DNA of 64,000 bases, from NCBI GenBank assembly GCA_030426665.1, contig JAUHYD010000014.1, forward strand, positions 1 to 64,000. The letters run 5' to 3'. Made by a program: the position numbers and the translations under genes. The notes beneath the pieces were generated by a model. It did not search any database. It was not told where the DNA came from and was given only the letters and a program-made list of their open reading frames with translations. The DNA is from Bacteroidia bacterium (GTDB taxonomy: Bacteria > Bacteroidota > Bacteroidia > Chitinophagales > Chitinophagaceae). Shown one piece after another: positions 45,278-54,598 of this stretch (positions are counted from its first letter, which is position 1; each line of letters begins with the position of its first letter).

Positions 45278-45285
45278 CAAAGATA
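45278..45285 (-). promoter_or_regulatory. Candidate -7 box for the EGF-like lipoprotein
   Basis: The minus strand reads TATCTTTG, a perfect TAnnTTTG, 37 nt before the ATG. No -33 TTTG seen. Confidence 0.4.
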
Positions 45286-45381
45286 CGGTTTTGCATGTAA
45301 ATGCCGGCTATCCGGTAAAGTCTACAAGGGATAAAACGGTTGAGGTAATAATATATTGTATTATCAATATTTTGTTGAAAT

Positions 45382-45415
45382 AACAAAGGCTACCTCTGTT
45401 CAGGCAGCCTTTGTT
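45382..45415 (-). terminator. Terminator after etfA
   Basis: A 14-bp stem with one mismatch (AACAAAGGCTACCT against AGGCAGCCTTTGTT) and a 6-nt loop lies 26 bp after the etfA stop. Confidence 0.75.
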
Positions 45416-45441
45416 AAATAGGATTTTTGGACGTAAACCGA

Positions 45442-46416
45442 TTAATGTGACGCCTTAAATTTCTTTACTGCCTCTGTAAGGCGCGGCAATACATCAAACA
45501 CATCACCGAGTACGCCATAGTCGGCAGCCTTAAAGAAAGGTGCTTCCGGGTCTTTATTAATAACGACGATTGTTTTTGAACCATTTACACCTGCCAGATG
45601 CTGAATAGCACCGGAGATACCGGCTGCAATGTACAGGTTAGGGCGAATGGTACCACCTGTCTGACCAACGTGCTCATGGTGCGGACGCCAGTGTGAATCA
45701 GCAACCGGACGAGAGCAGGCTGTTGCAGCACCCAATTCTTTTGCCAAATCTTCCAATATGTGCCAATTTTCAGGCCCTTTCAAACCACGACCTCCACTCA
45801 CAACTAATTCAGCCTCTGACAATGGAACTTCTCCTGATGCCTTATTCACTTCTTTAACCTGCACTGCAAAATCTTTACCCTCAAAAGCTACCTCAAGGTT
45901 TTCGACCGTTGCATTACCGTCGCCTTTGGTTATACCGAATGTGTTCGGCATAAGTGTAATGACCTTAACATCGGATGAAATAGTAACGTTGGCAAAAGCT
46001 TTTCCGGAAAATACATTTTTCTTTACTGTAAACCCGTTGGATAAGTCAGGGTATGCTACGGCGCCAGCCACCATACCGGCTTTAAGGCGGGCTGCAAGGC
46101 GTGGTGCTACTGCTTTACCGGTTGTATCATGCAGGCATACGATAACTTTGGCGCCTTCCTGCTGAGCAGCTGCAAGCATTACACGGGTATAAGCTCTTGA
46201 ATCGAAGTTGTTCAATCTTTCGTCGGCTACAAGCAAAACCTTCTGTGCGCCATATGCGCCCAAAGTTTGCAACTCTTCATTGCTGATTGTGCCCACAGCT
46301 ACGGCAGTTGCCGTAGTGCCAAGCTGACCTGCTATATGCGCTGCATACTGCACCGCTTCGTAAGATTTTTTCTTAAATGCGCCTTGCGCATGTTCTGCTA
46401 AAACTATTACTGACAT
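45442..46416 (-). CDS. etfA: Electron transfer flavoprotein alpha subunit
   Basis: 324 residues. With EtfB it forms the soluble FAD/AMP-binding electron carrier that takes electrons from acyl-CoA and other dehydrogenases. The C-terminal FAD domain is clear: VVSGGRGLKGPENW, ATACSRPVADSHW, HVGQTGGTIRPNLYIAAGIS and INKDPEAPFF. The N-terminal ETF domain is normal in length. It follows etfB with an 82-bp gap in one operon. Confidence 0.96.
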   Translation of the reverse strand: MSVIVLAEHAQGAFKKKSYEAVQYAAHIAGQLGTTATAVAVGTISNEELQTLGAYGAQKVLLVADERLNNFDSRAYTRVMLAAAQQEGAKVIVCLHDTTGKAVAPRLAARLKAGMVAGAVAYPDLSNGFTVKKNVFSGKAFANVTISSDVKVITLMPNTFGITKGDGNATVENLEVAFEGKDFAVQVKEVNKASGEVPLSEAELVVSGGRGLKGPENWHILEDLAKELGAATACSRPVADSHWRPHHEHVGQTGGTIRPNLYIAAGISGAIQHLAGVNGSKTIVVINKDPEAPFFKAADYGVLGDVFDVLPRLTEAVKKFKASH

Positions 46417-46498
46417 ATCAATTAAGTAGTTTATTGTTTAAGAATCAGGCAGATGTTGCAACCTCAACCCGATTGTCGGTTTTCAAATTGTTACAACA

Positions 46499-47242
46499 CT
46501 ATATCACCTTTGCTTCTGTATGAAGCAAGCTTACCAGCTCATCCATGTTTTCAGCGTCAATCATTTTGACACCCGTTTTTGCAGGAGGCATTTCGAAAGA
46601 AGCAATAGAGCTTACAGCGTCAATAGCAGCAGCAGCAACTACTTTTAGTGGTTTTGTACGAGCTGCCATTATGCCTCTCATGTTAGGTATGCGCGCTTCA
46701 GCAACCCCTTTCTGGCACGACAATACCATGGGTAGTGCACAGGCATCTGTTTCTTCACCACCGTCTATTTCACGGTTTACGGTTACGGTAGTACCGGCTA
46801 CATCTACTTTCGACACAAAGCCTAAGTAGTCCATGTCCAGCAATTCTGCAAGCATAGCACCAACAGCACCATTATTGTAATCGATAGACTCTTTTCCGCA
46901 AAGTACCAGATCATAACCGTGCTCGCCCGCATAGGCAGCAATTTGTGCCGCAACAACGTATGGGTCATTAGAGTCAGTATCTATTCTTACGGCTTCATCG
47001 CCTCCCAAAGCCAGCGCCTTACGTATTGTAGGTTCAGCGTCCGAGGTGCCGACAGTAACAAGATGTACCGCTGTAGCAGTACCTGCTTCTTTCAGCTCCA
47101 ATGCTCGCACTAACGAATACCACTCGTCATAAGGGTTAATAATAAATGTAACACCCTGTGTATTGAAACGGGTATTATTATCGGTGAAAGCGATTTTGGC
47201 TGTTGTATCCGGAACAGGACATAAACAAACTAGTATCTTCAT
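46499..47242 (-). CDS. etfB: Electron transfer flavoprotein beta subunit
   Basis: 247 residues. It starts MKILVCLCPVPDT and has the ETF fold with INPYDEWYSLVRALELKE, the AMP-binding LCGKESIDYNNGAVGAMLA (about 120-138), and VLSCQKGVAEARIPNMRGIM, matching the signature region of the family. It is the first gene of etfBA; a -7 box lies 65 nt upstream. Confidence 0.96.
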   Translation of the reverse strand: MKILVCLCPVPDTTAKIAFTDNNTRFNTQGVTFIINPYDEWYSLVRALELKEAGTATAVHLVTVGTSDAEPTIRKALALGGDEAVRIDTDSNDPYVVAAQIAAYAGEHGYDLVLCGKESIDYNNGAVGAMLAELLDMDYLGFVSKVDVAGTTVTVNREIDGGEETDACALPMVLSCQKGVAEARIPNMRGIMAARTKPLKVVAAAAIDAVSSIASFEMPPAKTGVKMIDAENMDELVSLLHTEAKVI

Positions 47243-47306
47243 ATTTGCTTACAATTCAGTTTATTAAATAATGAGCTTAAATTACAATAGGGTGCTGATT
47301 TGCGGT

Positions 47307-47315
47307 GCAAAGGTA
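47307..47315 (-). promoter_or_regulatory. Candidate promoter -7 box for etfBA
   Basis: The minus strand reads TACCTTTGC, a perfect TAnnTTTGY; a TTTG lies 23 bp upstream of it (47339-47342), slightly far for a -33 element. Confidence 0.5.
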
Positions 47316-47386
47316 GGCAAAAAAGTGTATCGATGAATCAAATAAACTGCTGCCATGATATGAAGGAAAGGCAGCTTTTGCAGCGA

Positions 47387-47632
47387 TTAGTTGAGTGAAG
47401 CAAAAAAGATAAACGGCTTGTTTCTCTTTTCCCTCAAAGCATTCTTAATGAGTGAAGATTTTCTTATTACTTTATATCGTTGCAGGTCAAAGACTTCAAG
47501 CGAAGAAGCAAATTCTCTATTGGCGTTCACTCTCTTTATATAAGAAGATAAAAATACAGCAGCAGAAATATCTGCAGCAATTATATCATTTACATAATGT
47601 ATCCAGACGCGGTCCCTGTACCACATAATCAT
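47387..47632 (-). CDS. Small protein, weakly LytTR-like
   Basis: 81 residues, with a second ATG two codons in. The order IHYVNDIIAAD, then REFASSLEVFDL, then YKVIRKSSLIKNALREK echoes the beta-strands and the F-RIHRS-LIN segment of LytTR DNA-binding domains, but the match is by eye and the usual Tyr/Gly features are missing. If real it would be a stand-alone DNA-binding protein. It might instead be an unrelated small protein. Confidence 0.4.
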   Translation of the reverse strand: MIMWYRDRVWIHYVNDIIAADISAAVFLSSYIKRVNANREFASSLEVFDLQRYKVIRKSSLIKNALREKRNKPFIFFASLN

Positions 47633-47670
47633 TATTTTATCAGGTTCTGCGTGCGATTACTCAATTACTA

Positions 47671-47829
47671 CTACCACCTGTGGCGTTTCTGTTTATATGG
47701 CTTGTACATCGCTCCGATATCTGAACCACAACCACATTTTTCGCTACTTTTACATCCTTCAGCCAGTATTCCGATAGCTAAAAATGTAATTAAATAAATC
47801 GCTATACGCTTTGATATTGTTCTTTTCAT
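47671..47829 (-). CDS. Small lipoprotein with a C-x-C motif
   Basis: 52 residues from the ATG at 47829. The signal peptide ends at the lipobox GILAEGC (Cys26) and the mature peptide is only 27 residues (CKSSEKCGCGSDIG, then basic and aromatic residues). Two further cysteines follow in a C-G-C pair. It diverges from the glycosyltransferase gene with a 28-bp gap. Function unknown. Confidence 0.6.
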   Translation of the reverse strand: MKRTISKRIAIYLITFLAIGILAEGCKSSEKCGCGSDIGAMYKPYKQKRHRW

Positions 47830-47857
47830 AAATCTACTCGTGTAAAAATAAAGAATA

Positions 47858-48961
47858 TTGTCAACTCGCAAGCCTAAAAATATTTTAATTGCTCCACTTG
47901 ACTGGGGTGCCGGTCATACAACCCGTTGTATTCCTATAATAAACACGTTGTTACAATCAGGTAACAATCCCATTGTTGCGGGTAATCCTGCGCAGTTGAA
48001 AATATTTTCTGAAACATTTCCGGACATTAGCACAGTTTTATTGGACGGATACAATATTCGCTACTCCGAAGCCAACCGGTTGTTACAATTGGGGATACTC
48101 TCGCAATTGCCAAGGCTTGTCCATACTATCAAAAAGGAGAACGAATGGCTGGCACAAAGGATAGATGAGTTGCAGTTGGACGGTGTCATCTCAGACAACC
48201 GGTACGGACTTTACAGTGCAAATATTCCTTCGGTTATCATAACCCATCAGCTTCTGGTGCAGAGTGGTGCCGGATTTGCGGTAGACAGGATGTTACAAAA
48301 GTTGCATTATAGGTATCTGAACCGTTTTCAATCGGTATGGGTTCCTGACGTAGAAGATGAGCGGGAAAGTTTGGCAGGTACACTTTCGCATGCCGCAGTG
48401 TTGCCCGATAACTGCGACTATATAGGCTTACTCTCCAGATTTGCAGGCACTCCAAATCCGGAAACAAACATCGGTGACAAAACGCTTTTAGTGTTGCTTT
48501 CCGGTCCGGAACCGCAGCGAACCATTCTTTCCGGCCTTCTTTGGAAACAGGTTTCCAGATATAAGGGGCAGGTCGTATTTGCCGAGGGTAGTGATACAGC
48601 ACAGCGTCCCAACCATATCCCGGAACATATAACTTACCATGCGCGACTCAGCAAACAGGATCTTTTACCCGAACTGCTCCGTGCCGATATGGTGATTTGC
48701 AGGAGCGGCTATTCCACACTTATGGATTTGATAGCAGTTGGCAAACGTGCTATTGTGATACCTACTCCCGGGCAAACAGAACAGGAATACCTGGGCAAGC
48801 AGTTGCATAGTAAGGGCATGTTTTATTCAGCAGCGCAAAGTGGTTTCGATTTGGAGCAGGCTTTGCAAGCAACAGCGTCCTTTCCTTTTAAGGAGATCCC
48901 GAATATAGGTGTGTTCGGGCAACACGAGAAAGTGATTAACAAGTGGGTGCAAGCACTATAG
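47858..48961 (+). CDS. GT-B fold glycosyltransferase (MurG/GT28-like)
   Basis: 367 residues from a TTG start; no ATG lies upstream. LIAPLDWGAGHTTRCIP at the N-terminus is the glycine-rich acceptor-side loop of MurG-type enzymes, and the C-terminal half has VICRSGYSTLMDLIAVGKRA followed by IPTPGQTEQEYLG, the nucleotide-sugar-binding part. Family members transfer a sugar from a nucleotide donor to a lipid or glycan. The acceptor is not predictable; no polysaccharide locus is adjacent. Confidence 0.82.
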   Translation: MSTRKPKNILIAPLDWGAGHTTRCIPIINTLLQSGNNPIVAGNPAQLKIFSETFPDISTVLLDGYNIRYSEANRLLQLGILSQLPRLVHTIKKENEWLAQRIDELQLDGVISDNRYGLYSANIPSVIITHQLLVQSGAGFAVDRMLQKLHYRYLNRFQSVWVPDVEDERESLAGTLSHAAVLPDNCDYIGLLSRFAGTPNPETNIGDKTLLVLLSGPEPQRTILSGLLWKQVSRYKGQVVFAEGSDTAQRPNHIPEHITYHARLSKQDLLPELLRADMVICRSGYSTLMDLIAVGKRAIVIPTPGQTEQEYLGKQLHSKGMFYSAAQSGFDLEQALQATASFPFKEIPNIGVFGQHEKVINKWVQAL

Positions 48962-49319
48962 GCTAAAAAATAGACAATAATTAGATCATCAAGCTGAAAA
49001 ATTGATGTACTTAACGTGTCGCTTACTGCGGTTAAGGGCATACGTATGGTGAGGATGGAGGTGTATTTGGCAAGCGAATACATGCAGTTGAGAAGGTGAA
49101 GCGGATTGCTATGACTAGAAGAATAAAATTTATTCCGTTCAATTACCTTTTGAAGTGATTCTAAATTTAAGACACAAACGCAACATTCGTACCCTATTCA
49201 AGCTTGAGAGGTTCTCAAATTTAGGTTTAGCCGAAATGTATGTTTTTGTTAAACTATTATTATATTTGAATAAATAGTTGCCGTTTATTTATTATAGAAT
49301 TGATGTGAAAACTATCACT
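48962..49319. other. Intergenic region, about 360 bp
   Basis: No ORF or RNA recognised. A perfect -7 element TATATTTG lies at 49261-49268, with TTTG only 12 bp upstream, too close for a canonical -33. It may drive the lipoprotein gene with a leader of about 45 nt. Confidence 0.45.
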
Positions 49320-51110
49320 ATGAAAGCGTTTAAGGTTCTTAAAGTTGGTAAGTTGGTAGCGCTGTTTTGCATTGCAGCCACATTGTTTTTAGGGTGCAAA
49401 AAAAACAAATCGGACACAAGCCCTGAACAACCGAATGAAGAAGAAGTTGGAATTATTCAGGGAAGAATAGTATTCCCATCATCCGTTTCTATCGACCCAA
49501 ACTCCTTGGCAGTTCTTTCGCCAATAGAGAGTTCGCAAGTATCCAACGGCGAATTCTCTGTTAAAGGGTATCCTAACACATTTAACACTACGATGGTGAC
49601 ATATCCCGATGGAGGAGTTGCTTTGATGGGTTACAATGCCCCTGGGGAAAAAGAGTCTGTTGTTTCAGTGCAATCAACGGCGTTGGCATTGGCAATGATA
49701 AACCCTGTAGCTTTATCGCTTTCAACAGAAGGGAAATCACAATTGGTAAGAGATTTTCTAAATAGCCCAAAACTCGCAGATCTTCAACATGTAATTACGA
49801 ATAATCTTCACGCCCAGCGAGACTTGTTTGATACTACTAATGAAGACCTTCAAATTAAATTAGGAGAATTGTTTGAAAGTGCCGCATTCAAAACAACGGA
49901 CAATACACCTGTAGGTTCACCAATTACATTTAATAATTCTGGACGAATATTTACTTTTTATAATGGTGAGAATATTTTTAGCACAGCTGTTGGGATATAT
50001 AAAGACGGTCAACGAATTTGGAATAGTACTTTGAAAGGAGAGCCTGTTTTCCCTACTTCCATTTTAGAGTTTAAAGAGGGCAAAGGCAGTAGTCTTTCTG
50101 GAGCATCATTGTATAGTATATCGTATACTTTGCCAGATGTTGGTGATTATTATTTCCAGATTCGTACAGGTTTGCCTTTAACGAATCATGGTAGTTTAGA
50201 ATATCAAGAAGCTTCAAAACAAAATGCTATCAATCTGACTTTGACGATGCTTAACATGTTTTTGCCATTTGTTAAGAAAGGTTATACAGCACTTGAGTGT
50301 ATTCAAGAATTGACTATTATGATGTACACATACATTCAAAACGTAGATATTTCTTCCAATACATCTTCAATTGCCTACACATTTTATACTGCAGTAGCAG
50401 ATCTTGATGAGACCTGTTTGGGAGGGAACTTTAATAATAAATATTTTAGGCTACTTGGTAAAGCATTTGGGTACTTCGACAGAGTGAGTGCCTTAATTGG
50501 CGGTTCAATGAATTTGGGATTTTATGCTCGTCAGTGGTCAATTGCTCCCGCAAAATTTAATACCCATTATAAAGTAAATGCAATAGATGTTGAAAATGTT
50601 GACAGCTCGGGCGAAGAGACCCTCCAGATAGGAACTTCCTACCAGGGTGGCATAATATTCTATATCTTTAATGGTTTTGAAGCAGGCTACGTGGATGGTG
50701 AAGTTCATGGTCGTATAGTAGCCCCCACCGACCAGGGTTCAGCAAAGTGGGGCTGTATCGGCACTTTGGTAGGCGGTACACATAGCGAGAGGGGCTATGG
50801 CGCAGCCAATACAGAGGCGATAGTGGCGGGGTGTTCGCAGGTAGGGATAGCAGCTCGCCTTTGCGCTGATTTGGAATTAGGCGGTTATAGCGATTGGTAC
50901 CTACCAAGCGATGATGAATTATACGATCTGATAGTAGCAAGTGGTTTGAATGCTCTTTTTACGGTTGATGGAACAAAATTATCAGGTTTATATTGGAGTA
51001 GTACTGAGGATACCGATACTTTAGCGGTGATTGGTCTCACAGATATTACTTCTTGGATCAACACCAATAAAGATAACACACTCAATGTACGTGCGATTCG
51101 GACTTTTTAG
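49320..51110 (+). CDS. Large lipoprotein with C-terminal DUF1566 (Lcl-like) domain
   Basis: 596 residues from the ATG at 49320. The lipobox is LFLGC (Cys24), followed by a Ser/Pro/Glu linker. Residues about 35-430 are unrecognised, with a helical LTMLNMFLPFVKKGYTALEC stretch. The C-terminal 150 residues are DUF1566/Lcl-like: GGIIFYIFNGFEAGY, CSQVGIAARLCADLELGGYSDWYLP-type motif (here GGYSDWYLPSDDELYDL), and YWSSTED. These domains are cell-surface and sometimes adhesive. The gene is AT-richer than its neighbours. Confidence 0.75.
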   Translation: MKAFKVLKVGKLVALFCIAATLFLGCKKNKSDTSPEQPNEEEVGIIQGRIVFPSSVSIDPNSLAVLSPIESSQVSNGEFSVKGYPNTFNTTMVTYPDGGVALMGYNAPGEKESVVSVQSTALALAMINPVALSLSTEGKSQLVRDFLNSPKLADLQHVITNNLHAQRDLFDTTNEDLQIKLGELFESAAFKTTDNTPVGSPITFNNSGRIFTFYNGENIFSTAVGIYKDGQRIWNSTLKGEPVFPTSILEFKEGKGSSLSGASLYSISYTLPDVGDYYFQIRTGLPLTNHGSLEYQEASKQNAINLTLTMLNMFLPFVKKGYTALECIQELTIMMYTYIQNVDISSNTSSIAYTFYTAVADLDETCLGGNFNNKYFRLLGKAFGYFDRVSALIGGSMNLGFYARQWSIAPAKFNTHYKVNAIDVENVDSSGEETLQIGTSYQGGIIFYIFNGFEAGYVDGEVHGRIVAPTDQGSAKWGCIGTLVGGTHSERGYGAANTEAIVAGCSQVGIAARLCADLELGGYSDWYLPSDDELYDLIVASGLNALFTVDGTKLSGLYWSSTEDTDTLAVIGLTDITSWINTNKDNTLNVRAIRTF

Positions 51111-51147
51111 CCATTCAACTATTTTAGGTGAGGTTTTTGTAATGATA

Positions 51148-51231
51148 TGAATCAGGATTTAGAATGTTTTCAGGATATGGGTTGCACAAATCACATTTTG
51201 TTTGTCTGGAGGTCCTGAAAATCTTGATTCA
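51148..51231. repeat. Imperfect inverted repeat
   Basis: TGAATCAGGATTT (51148-51160) matches the complement of AAATCTTGATTCA (51219-51231) at 12 of 13 positions, with a further inner TTTTCAGGA/TCCTGAAAA match. It may be a terminator relic or a small element. Confidence 0.35.
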
Positions 51232-51362
51232 GGCAGTAGTGAATTTCCATGTCCTACTACTGGATAGCTTCCATTTGATGAACTCAATAAAAATCAATCA
51301 ATAAGATTTAGGAGCAGTTACATTTTAATGCTACATTACTAAAATATTACTCCGTACAAACC

Positions 51363-53168
51363 TTAAAACATATCATAGTGGCGACGTGCAGTATTGATTC
51401 GCAGCCCGAAATAAACATAGCTGGTAGTAAGCGCGCTGCTTGTAGTGCCAATAGAAGAAGTATGCGGATATATGCCATCTGCACTCTGATAACTACGGTA
51501 AACACCACCCAAGTCAACAAACAAGTTTCTGCGAATCTGATAAGACGCATTTAGGCTCAACATTTTACAATTGCTCTTCGGGCCGTTGATCATGCTTACG
51601 CCATATTGAGACGGAGCTGTCGGATAAGCTTTGAAAATATTGTTGCCATAATTGATACCACCGGTATCATTTCCTCGAACATAATAGGTGGCTCGGGCGC
51701 TCAGTGTAAGGTTTCTGATTGGCTGATAACGTAACTGGCCGATTACTTTTACAAAGCCTGAACCAAGAGGGTCTGCCAATGCCTGATTGTAATTGGTGTA
51801 ATTGGCAATAGTGTCCTGTGCAGAATAAGTATAAGGTCGCACTGCGTCCACTTCTCCCTGAAGGTCAAGGTTGCCTATGCCGAAGGCATTAAAGTACTTT
51901 CCTCCCATCTGTACACCCCACTTATTGCCATACCATTTGTTGGTACTGGTCAGCTCTTTTATTTTAAACTCATTAAGTATAAACTGACCATATAGCTGGA
52001 ACCTATGTGCTATCATCGCCTTCGCATTGAAACCCAATAGTGATTTGTCTCCGGCGCCGTTGTATCTGCTCATCGCTGTACTCAGGATGACGGGGTTCAG
52101 GTAAGATATTTCATAACCCCCGGTTCTTGCAAATACATTCGATTCAAATAAACCAAGGTTCAACCATCTGGTTACATTCATGTTCAGGTGACGCATGGTG
52201 GCGTACTTGTGTGGTAAAACTCTGTCCGCACCTTTTACATACTGTGGTGTCAACTCCAGATACAGAACTTCGTAATTCAATTTCCAGATGCGCATTTTCA
52301 ATCTCATGAACGGCATGTTCGATGAATTGTCAGTAAGAAAAAGGCTGGAAATCCCATCACCAAAGAAATGCTTGCCATAGCCAAAAGTAGCGTTCAGGTG
52401 GTTCTTGACTATTTCGGCATTTACATAGCCGCTCACTTGCAAATAGTCATACGAGCCGAACTGGTTGGTAGTCTTCTTAAAGTAATCTGCTCCGGGTACC
52501 GCTTCTAATTTTTTCTGAGCAAGGTTGTTGATGTGAAAGGGGAATTTCTCCTGATTATCGGTAATCATGGTATAGAAGCCTATTTTATCGGTAATGCGCC
52601 CGCGTACTTCCCCACCCTGAGTATTGGCTGTTATCATTTTGGGTATTGAGTTACCTGTTGCCGGGTCCGTTCCGGGGTTGACACTTTGTGACAAAACCGT
52701 AATGCGCGCAACGGGATTAACAACGACAAAGAAGTCTTTTGTCTTTACCCGTAGCATATTGTACTTCGTTTTGTAAAATGTATTCAGAATGGGTCGCTTC
52801 GACAATGTAGCTGCGTTGGGGTTTGACGACCACTCACTGCTTTCCGAAACCATCTGCTGCATGTTATATTTATCGATAGCGCTTACTCCACTAATACCAG
52901 AGCCGGCTTCCTGAATTAATAAATCATCTCCGTTAGCTTCTGTTGTTGTACCCGACCGCTTGTTAAATGACTCTATAAAGTACACGGCATTTCTGCGAGA
53001 CTCCGGTTTGTCGCCATTGGTCAGGCTGTCACTAAGTCTTCCGGTAAGCGTCTCCCATCTGTCGAGGTTATGATATCCTTCAGATCCTAAGGGTAAAAAC
53101 GTAACCTGCCCCCTTGCCGACAATGCACAAGCGGTAATTGCAAATAAGAATGCGACCTTTTTTATCAT
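51363..53168 (-). CDS. Outer-membrane beta-barrel, capsule-assembly Wzi / gliding RemB-like
   Basis: 601 residues with signal peptide (VAFLFAITACALSARG). Long barrel with strands such as FFVVVNPVARITVLSQS, DYLQVSGYVNAEIVKNHLNATFGYGKHFFGDG, and NLTLSARATYYVRGN, ending in a Phe (RRHYDMF). The early FIESFNKRSGTTTEANG region and the GYGKHFFGDG strand are reminiscent of Bacteroidota Wzi-type capsule proteins and RemB of gliding flavobacteria, from memory. If so it would handle surface polysaccharide or adhesion. Another barrel family is possible. Confidence 0.62.
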   Translation of the reverse strand: MIKKVAFLFAITACALSARGQVTFLPLGSEGYHNLDRWETLTGRLSDSLTNGDKPESRRNAVYFIESFNKRSGTTTEANGDDLLIQEAGSGISGVSAIDKYNMQQMVSESSEWSSNPNAATLSKRPILNTFYKTKYNMLRVKTKDFFVVVNPVARITVLSQSVNPGTDPATGNSIPKMITANTQGGEVRGRITDKIGFYTMITDNQEKFPFHINNLAQKKLEAVPGADYFKKTTNQFGSYDYLQVSGYVNAEIVKNHLNATFGYGKHFFGDGISSLFLTDNSSNMPFMRLKMRIWKLNYEVLYLELTPQYVKGADRVLPHKYATMRHLNMNVTRWLNLGLFESNVFARTGGYEISYLNPVILSTAMSRYNGAGDKSLLGFNAKAMIAHRFQLYGQFILNEFKIKELTSTNKWYGNKWGVQMGGKYFNAFGIGNLDLQGEVDAVRPYTYSAQDTIANYTNYNQALADPLGSGFVKVIGQLRYQPIRNLTLSARATYYVRGNDTGGINYGNNIFKAYPTAPSQYGVSMINGPKSNCKMLSLNASYQIRRNLFVDLGGVYRSYQSADGIYPHTSSIGTTSSALTTSYVYFGLRINTARRHYDMF

Positions 53169-53195
53169 AAAGAAGATTTTCAGTACCGTATTTGG

Positions 53196-53203
53196 TAAAT
53201 TTG
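53196..53203 (+). promoter_or_regulatory. Candidate -7 box for pyrC
   Basis: TAAATTTG followed by C is a perfect TAnnTTTGY, 51 nt before the pyrC ATG and close to the start of the divergent barrel gene. Confidence 0.45.
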
Positions 53204-53254
53204 CCTTTCACCCAAAAACAATTGCGCCGGGTTATATGGTGCGAAGTTAATAAT

Positions 53255-54586
53255 ATGTTCCCAATACTAATAAAGAATGCTACGGTCGTAAACGAAGGAG
53301 TACAAAGCGTACAGGACGTACTGCTGAAGGACGGGTTGATTGAAAAAATCGGTGAAAATCTGCAACCTGTAGGCAATTGCAAAGAGATAAATGCAGAAGG
53401 CTTGTTTCTGCTCCCCGGTGTAATTGACGATCAGGTACACTTCAGAGAGCCGGGCCTGACACATAAAGCAACCATTGGTACTGAGGCCAGAGCTGCCGTA
53501 GCGGGTGGGGTTACCTCCTTTATGGAGATGCCAAATACCAATCCGCCGGCGCTTACGCAGGAGGAGTTAGAGAAAAAGTATGCAGTTGCAGCGGCCAGTT
53601 CGGTTGCAAACTACTCGTTCTTTATGGGTGTGTCTAACAGTAATGCCGAAGAGGTCTTACGTACCAATGAAAAGAAGAATGACATTTGTGGGGTCAAGAT
53701 ATTCATGGGCTCCAGTACCGGTGATATGCTCGTTGATAATTACGTGACACTAACACGGATATTCGGTGAGTCTGAGTTGCTGATTGCTACCCATTGTGAA
53801 GATGAAAAAATCATCAACGCCAACAAAGAAAAGTATAAGGACGCAGACAACGCATCTTTTCACCCAATTATACGTAATGTAGAAGGGTGTTTTGAGAGCT
53901 CATTTTCGGCTGTTCAACTGGCAATGAAGCACGATAGTCGTTTGCACATACTGCATATTTCTACAGCGAAGGAGTTGCAACTTTTCTCGAATATGCGACC
54001 ATTAGCCGACAAACGTATTACCTCTGAAGTGTGTGTACACCATTTGCACTTTACCTCAGACGACTATGCACGACTCGGCAATCAGATAAAGTGTAACCCA
54101 GCAATAAAGGCACCTGAAAATAAAGCGGCACTTTGGGAAGCATTATTAGATGACAGATTGGATATTATTGCTACCGATCACGCACCGCATACCTGGGAAG
54201 AAAAGCAACAGCCGTATCAAAAAGCGCCGGCAGGCGTGCCATTGGTACAACATTCGCTGCCATTGATGCTGGAGTACGTAAAAAAGGGGCGTATATCAAT
54301 TGAAAAGATGGTCGAAAAGATGTGTCATGCGCCGGCGATCTGTTTCCAGATTCATAAACGTGGGTATGTCAGAGAGGGCTATCACGCTGACTTGGTATTG
54401 GTAGATATGAACAAGGAGTTGACTGTAGCCAAAGAGAATATACTTTATAAGTGCGGATGGTCACCATTTGAAGGACATTCTTTTCCGGCATCGGTTCATA
54501 CTACATTTATTAATGGGGCAATTGCTTATGAAAACGGCAAGATTGATGATAGTGTGCGTGGTCAGAGGCTCCGATTTGACAGGTAA
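53255..54586 (+). CDS. pyrC: Dihydroorotase, class I, Gln-variant
   Basis: 443 residues from the ATG at 53255; the frame open upstream is not family-like. It closes carbamoyl-aspartate to dihydroorotate in pyrimidine synthesis. Motifs: GVIDDQVHFREPGLTHK, where the first metal His of the usual D-x-H-x-H is Gln, the carboxylated Lys candidate in GVKIFMGSSTG, ATHCEDE, LHILHISTAKE, and the catalytic Asp in IATDHAPHTWEEK. The Gln form is typical of Bacteroidota sequences I recall. The MutS-like gene follows after 12 bp, so they are co-transcribed. Confidence 0.92.
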   Translation: MFPILIKNATVVNEGVQSVQDVLLKDGLIEKIGENLQPVGNCKEINAEGLFLLPGVIDDQVHFREPGLTHKATIGTEARAAVAGGVTSFMEMPNTNPPALTQEELEKKYAVAAASSVANYSFFMGVSNSNAEEVLRTNEKKNDICGVKIFMGSSTGDMLVDNYVTLTRIFGESELLIATHCEDEKIINANKEKYKDADNASFHPIIRNVEGCFESSFSAVQLAMKHDSRLHILHISTAKELQLFSNMRPLADKRITSEVCVHHLHFTSDDYARLGNQIKCNPAIKAPENKAALWEALLDDRLDIIATDHAPHTWEEKQQPYQKAPAGVPLVQHSLPLMLEYVKKGRISIEKMVEKMCHAPAICFQIHKRGYVREGYHADLVLVDMNKELTVAKENILYKCGWSPFEGHSFPASVHTTFINGAIAYENGKIDDSVRGQRLRFDR

Positions 54587-54598
54587 GCTACACCCTAT

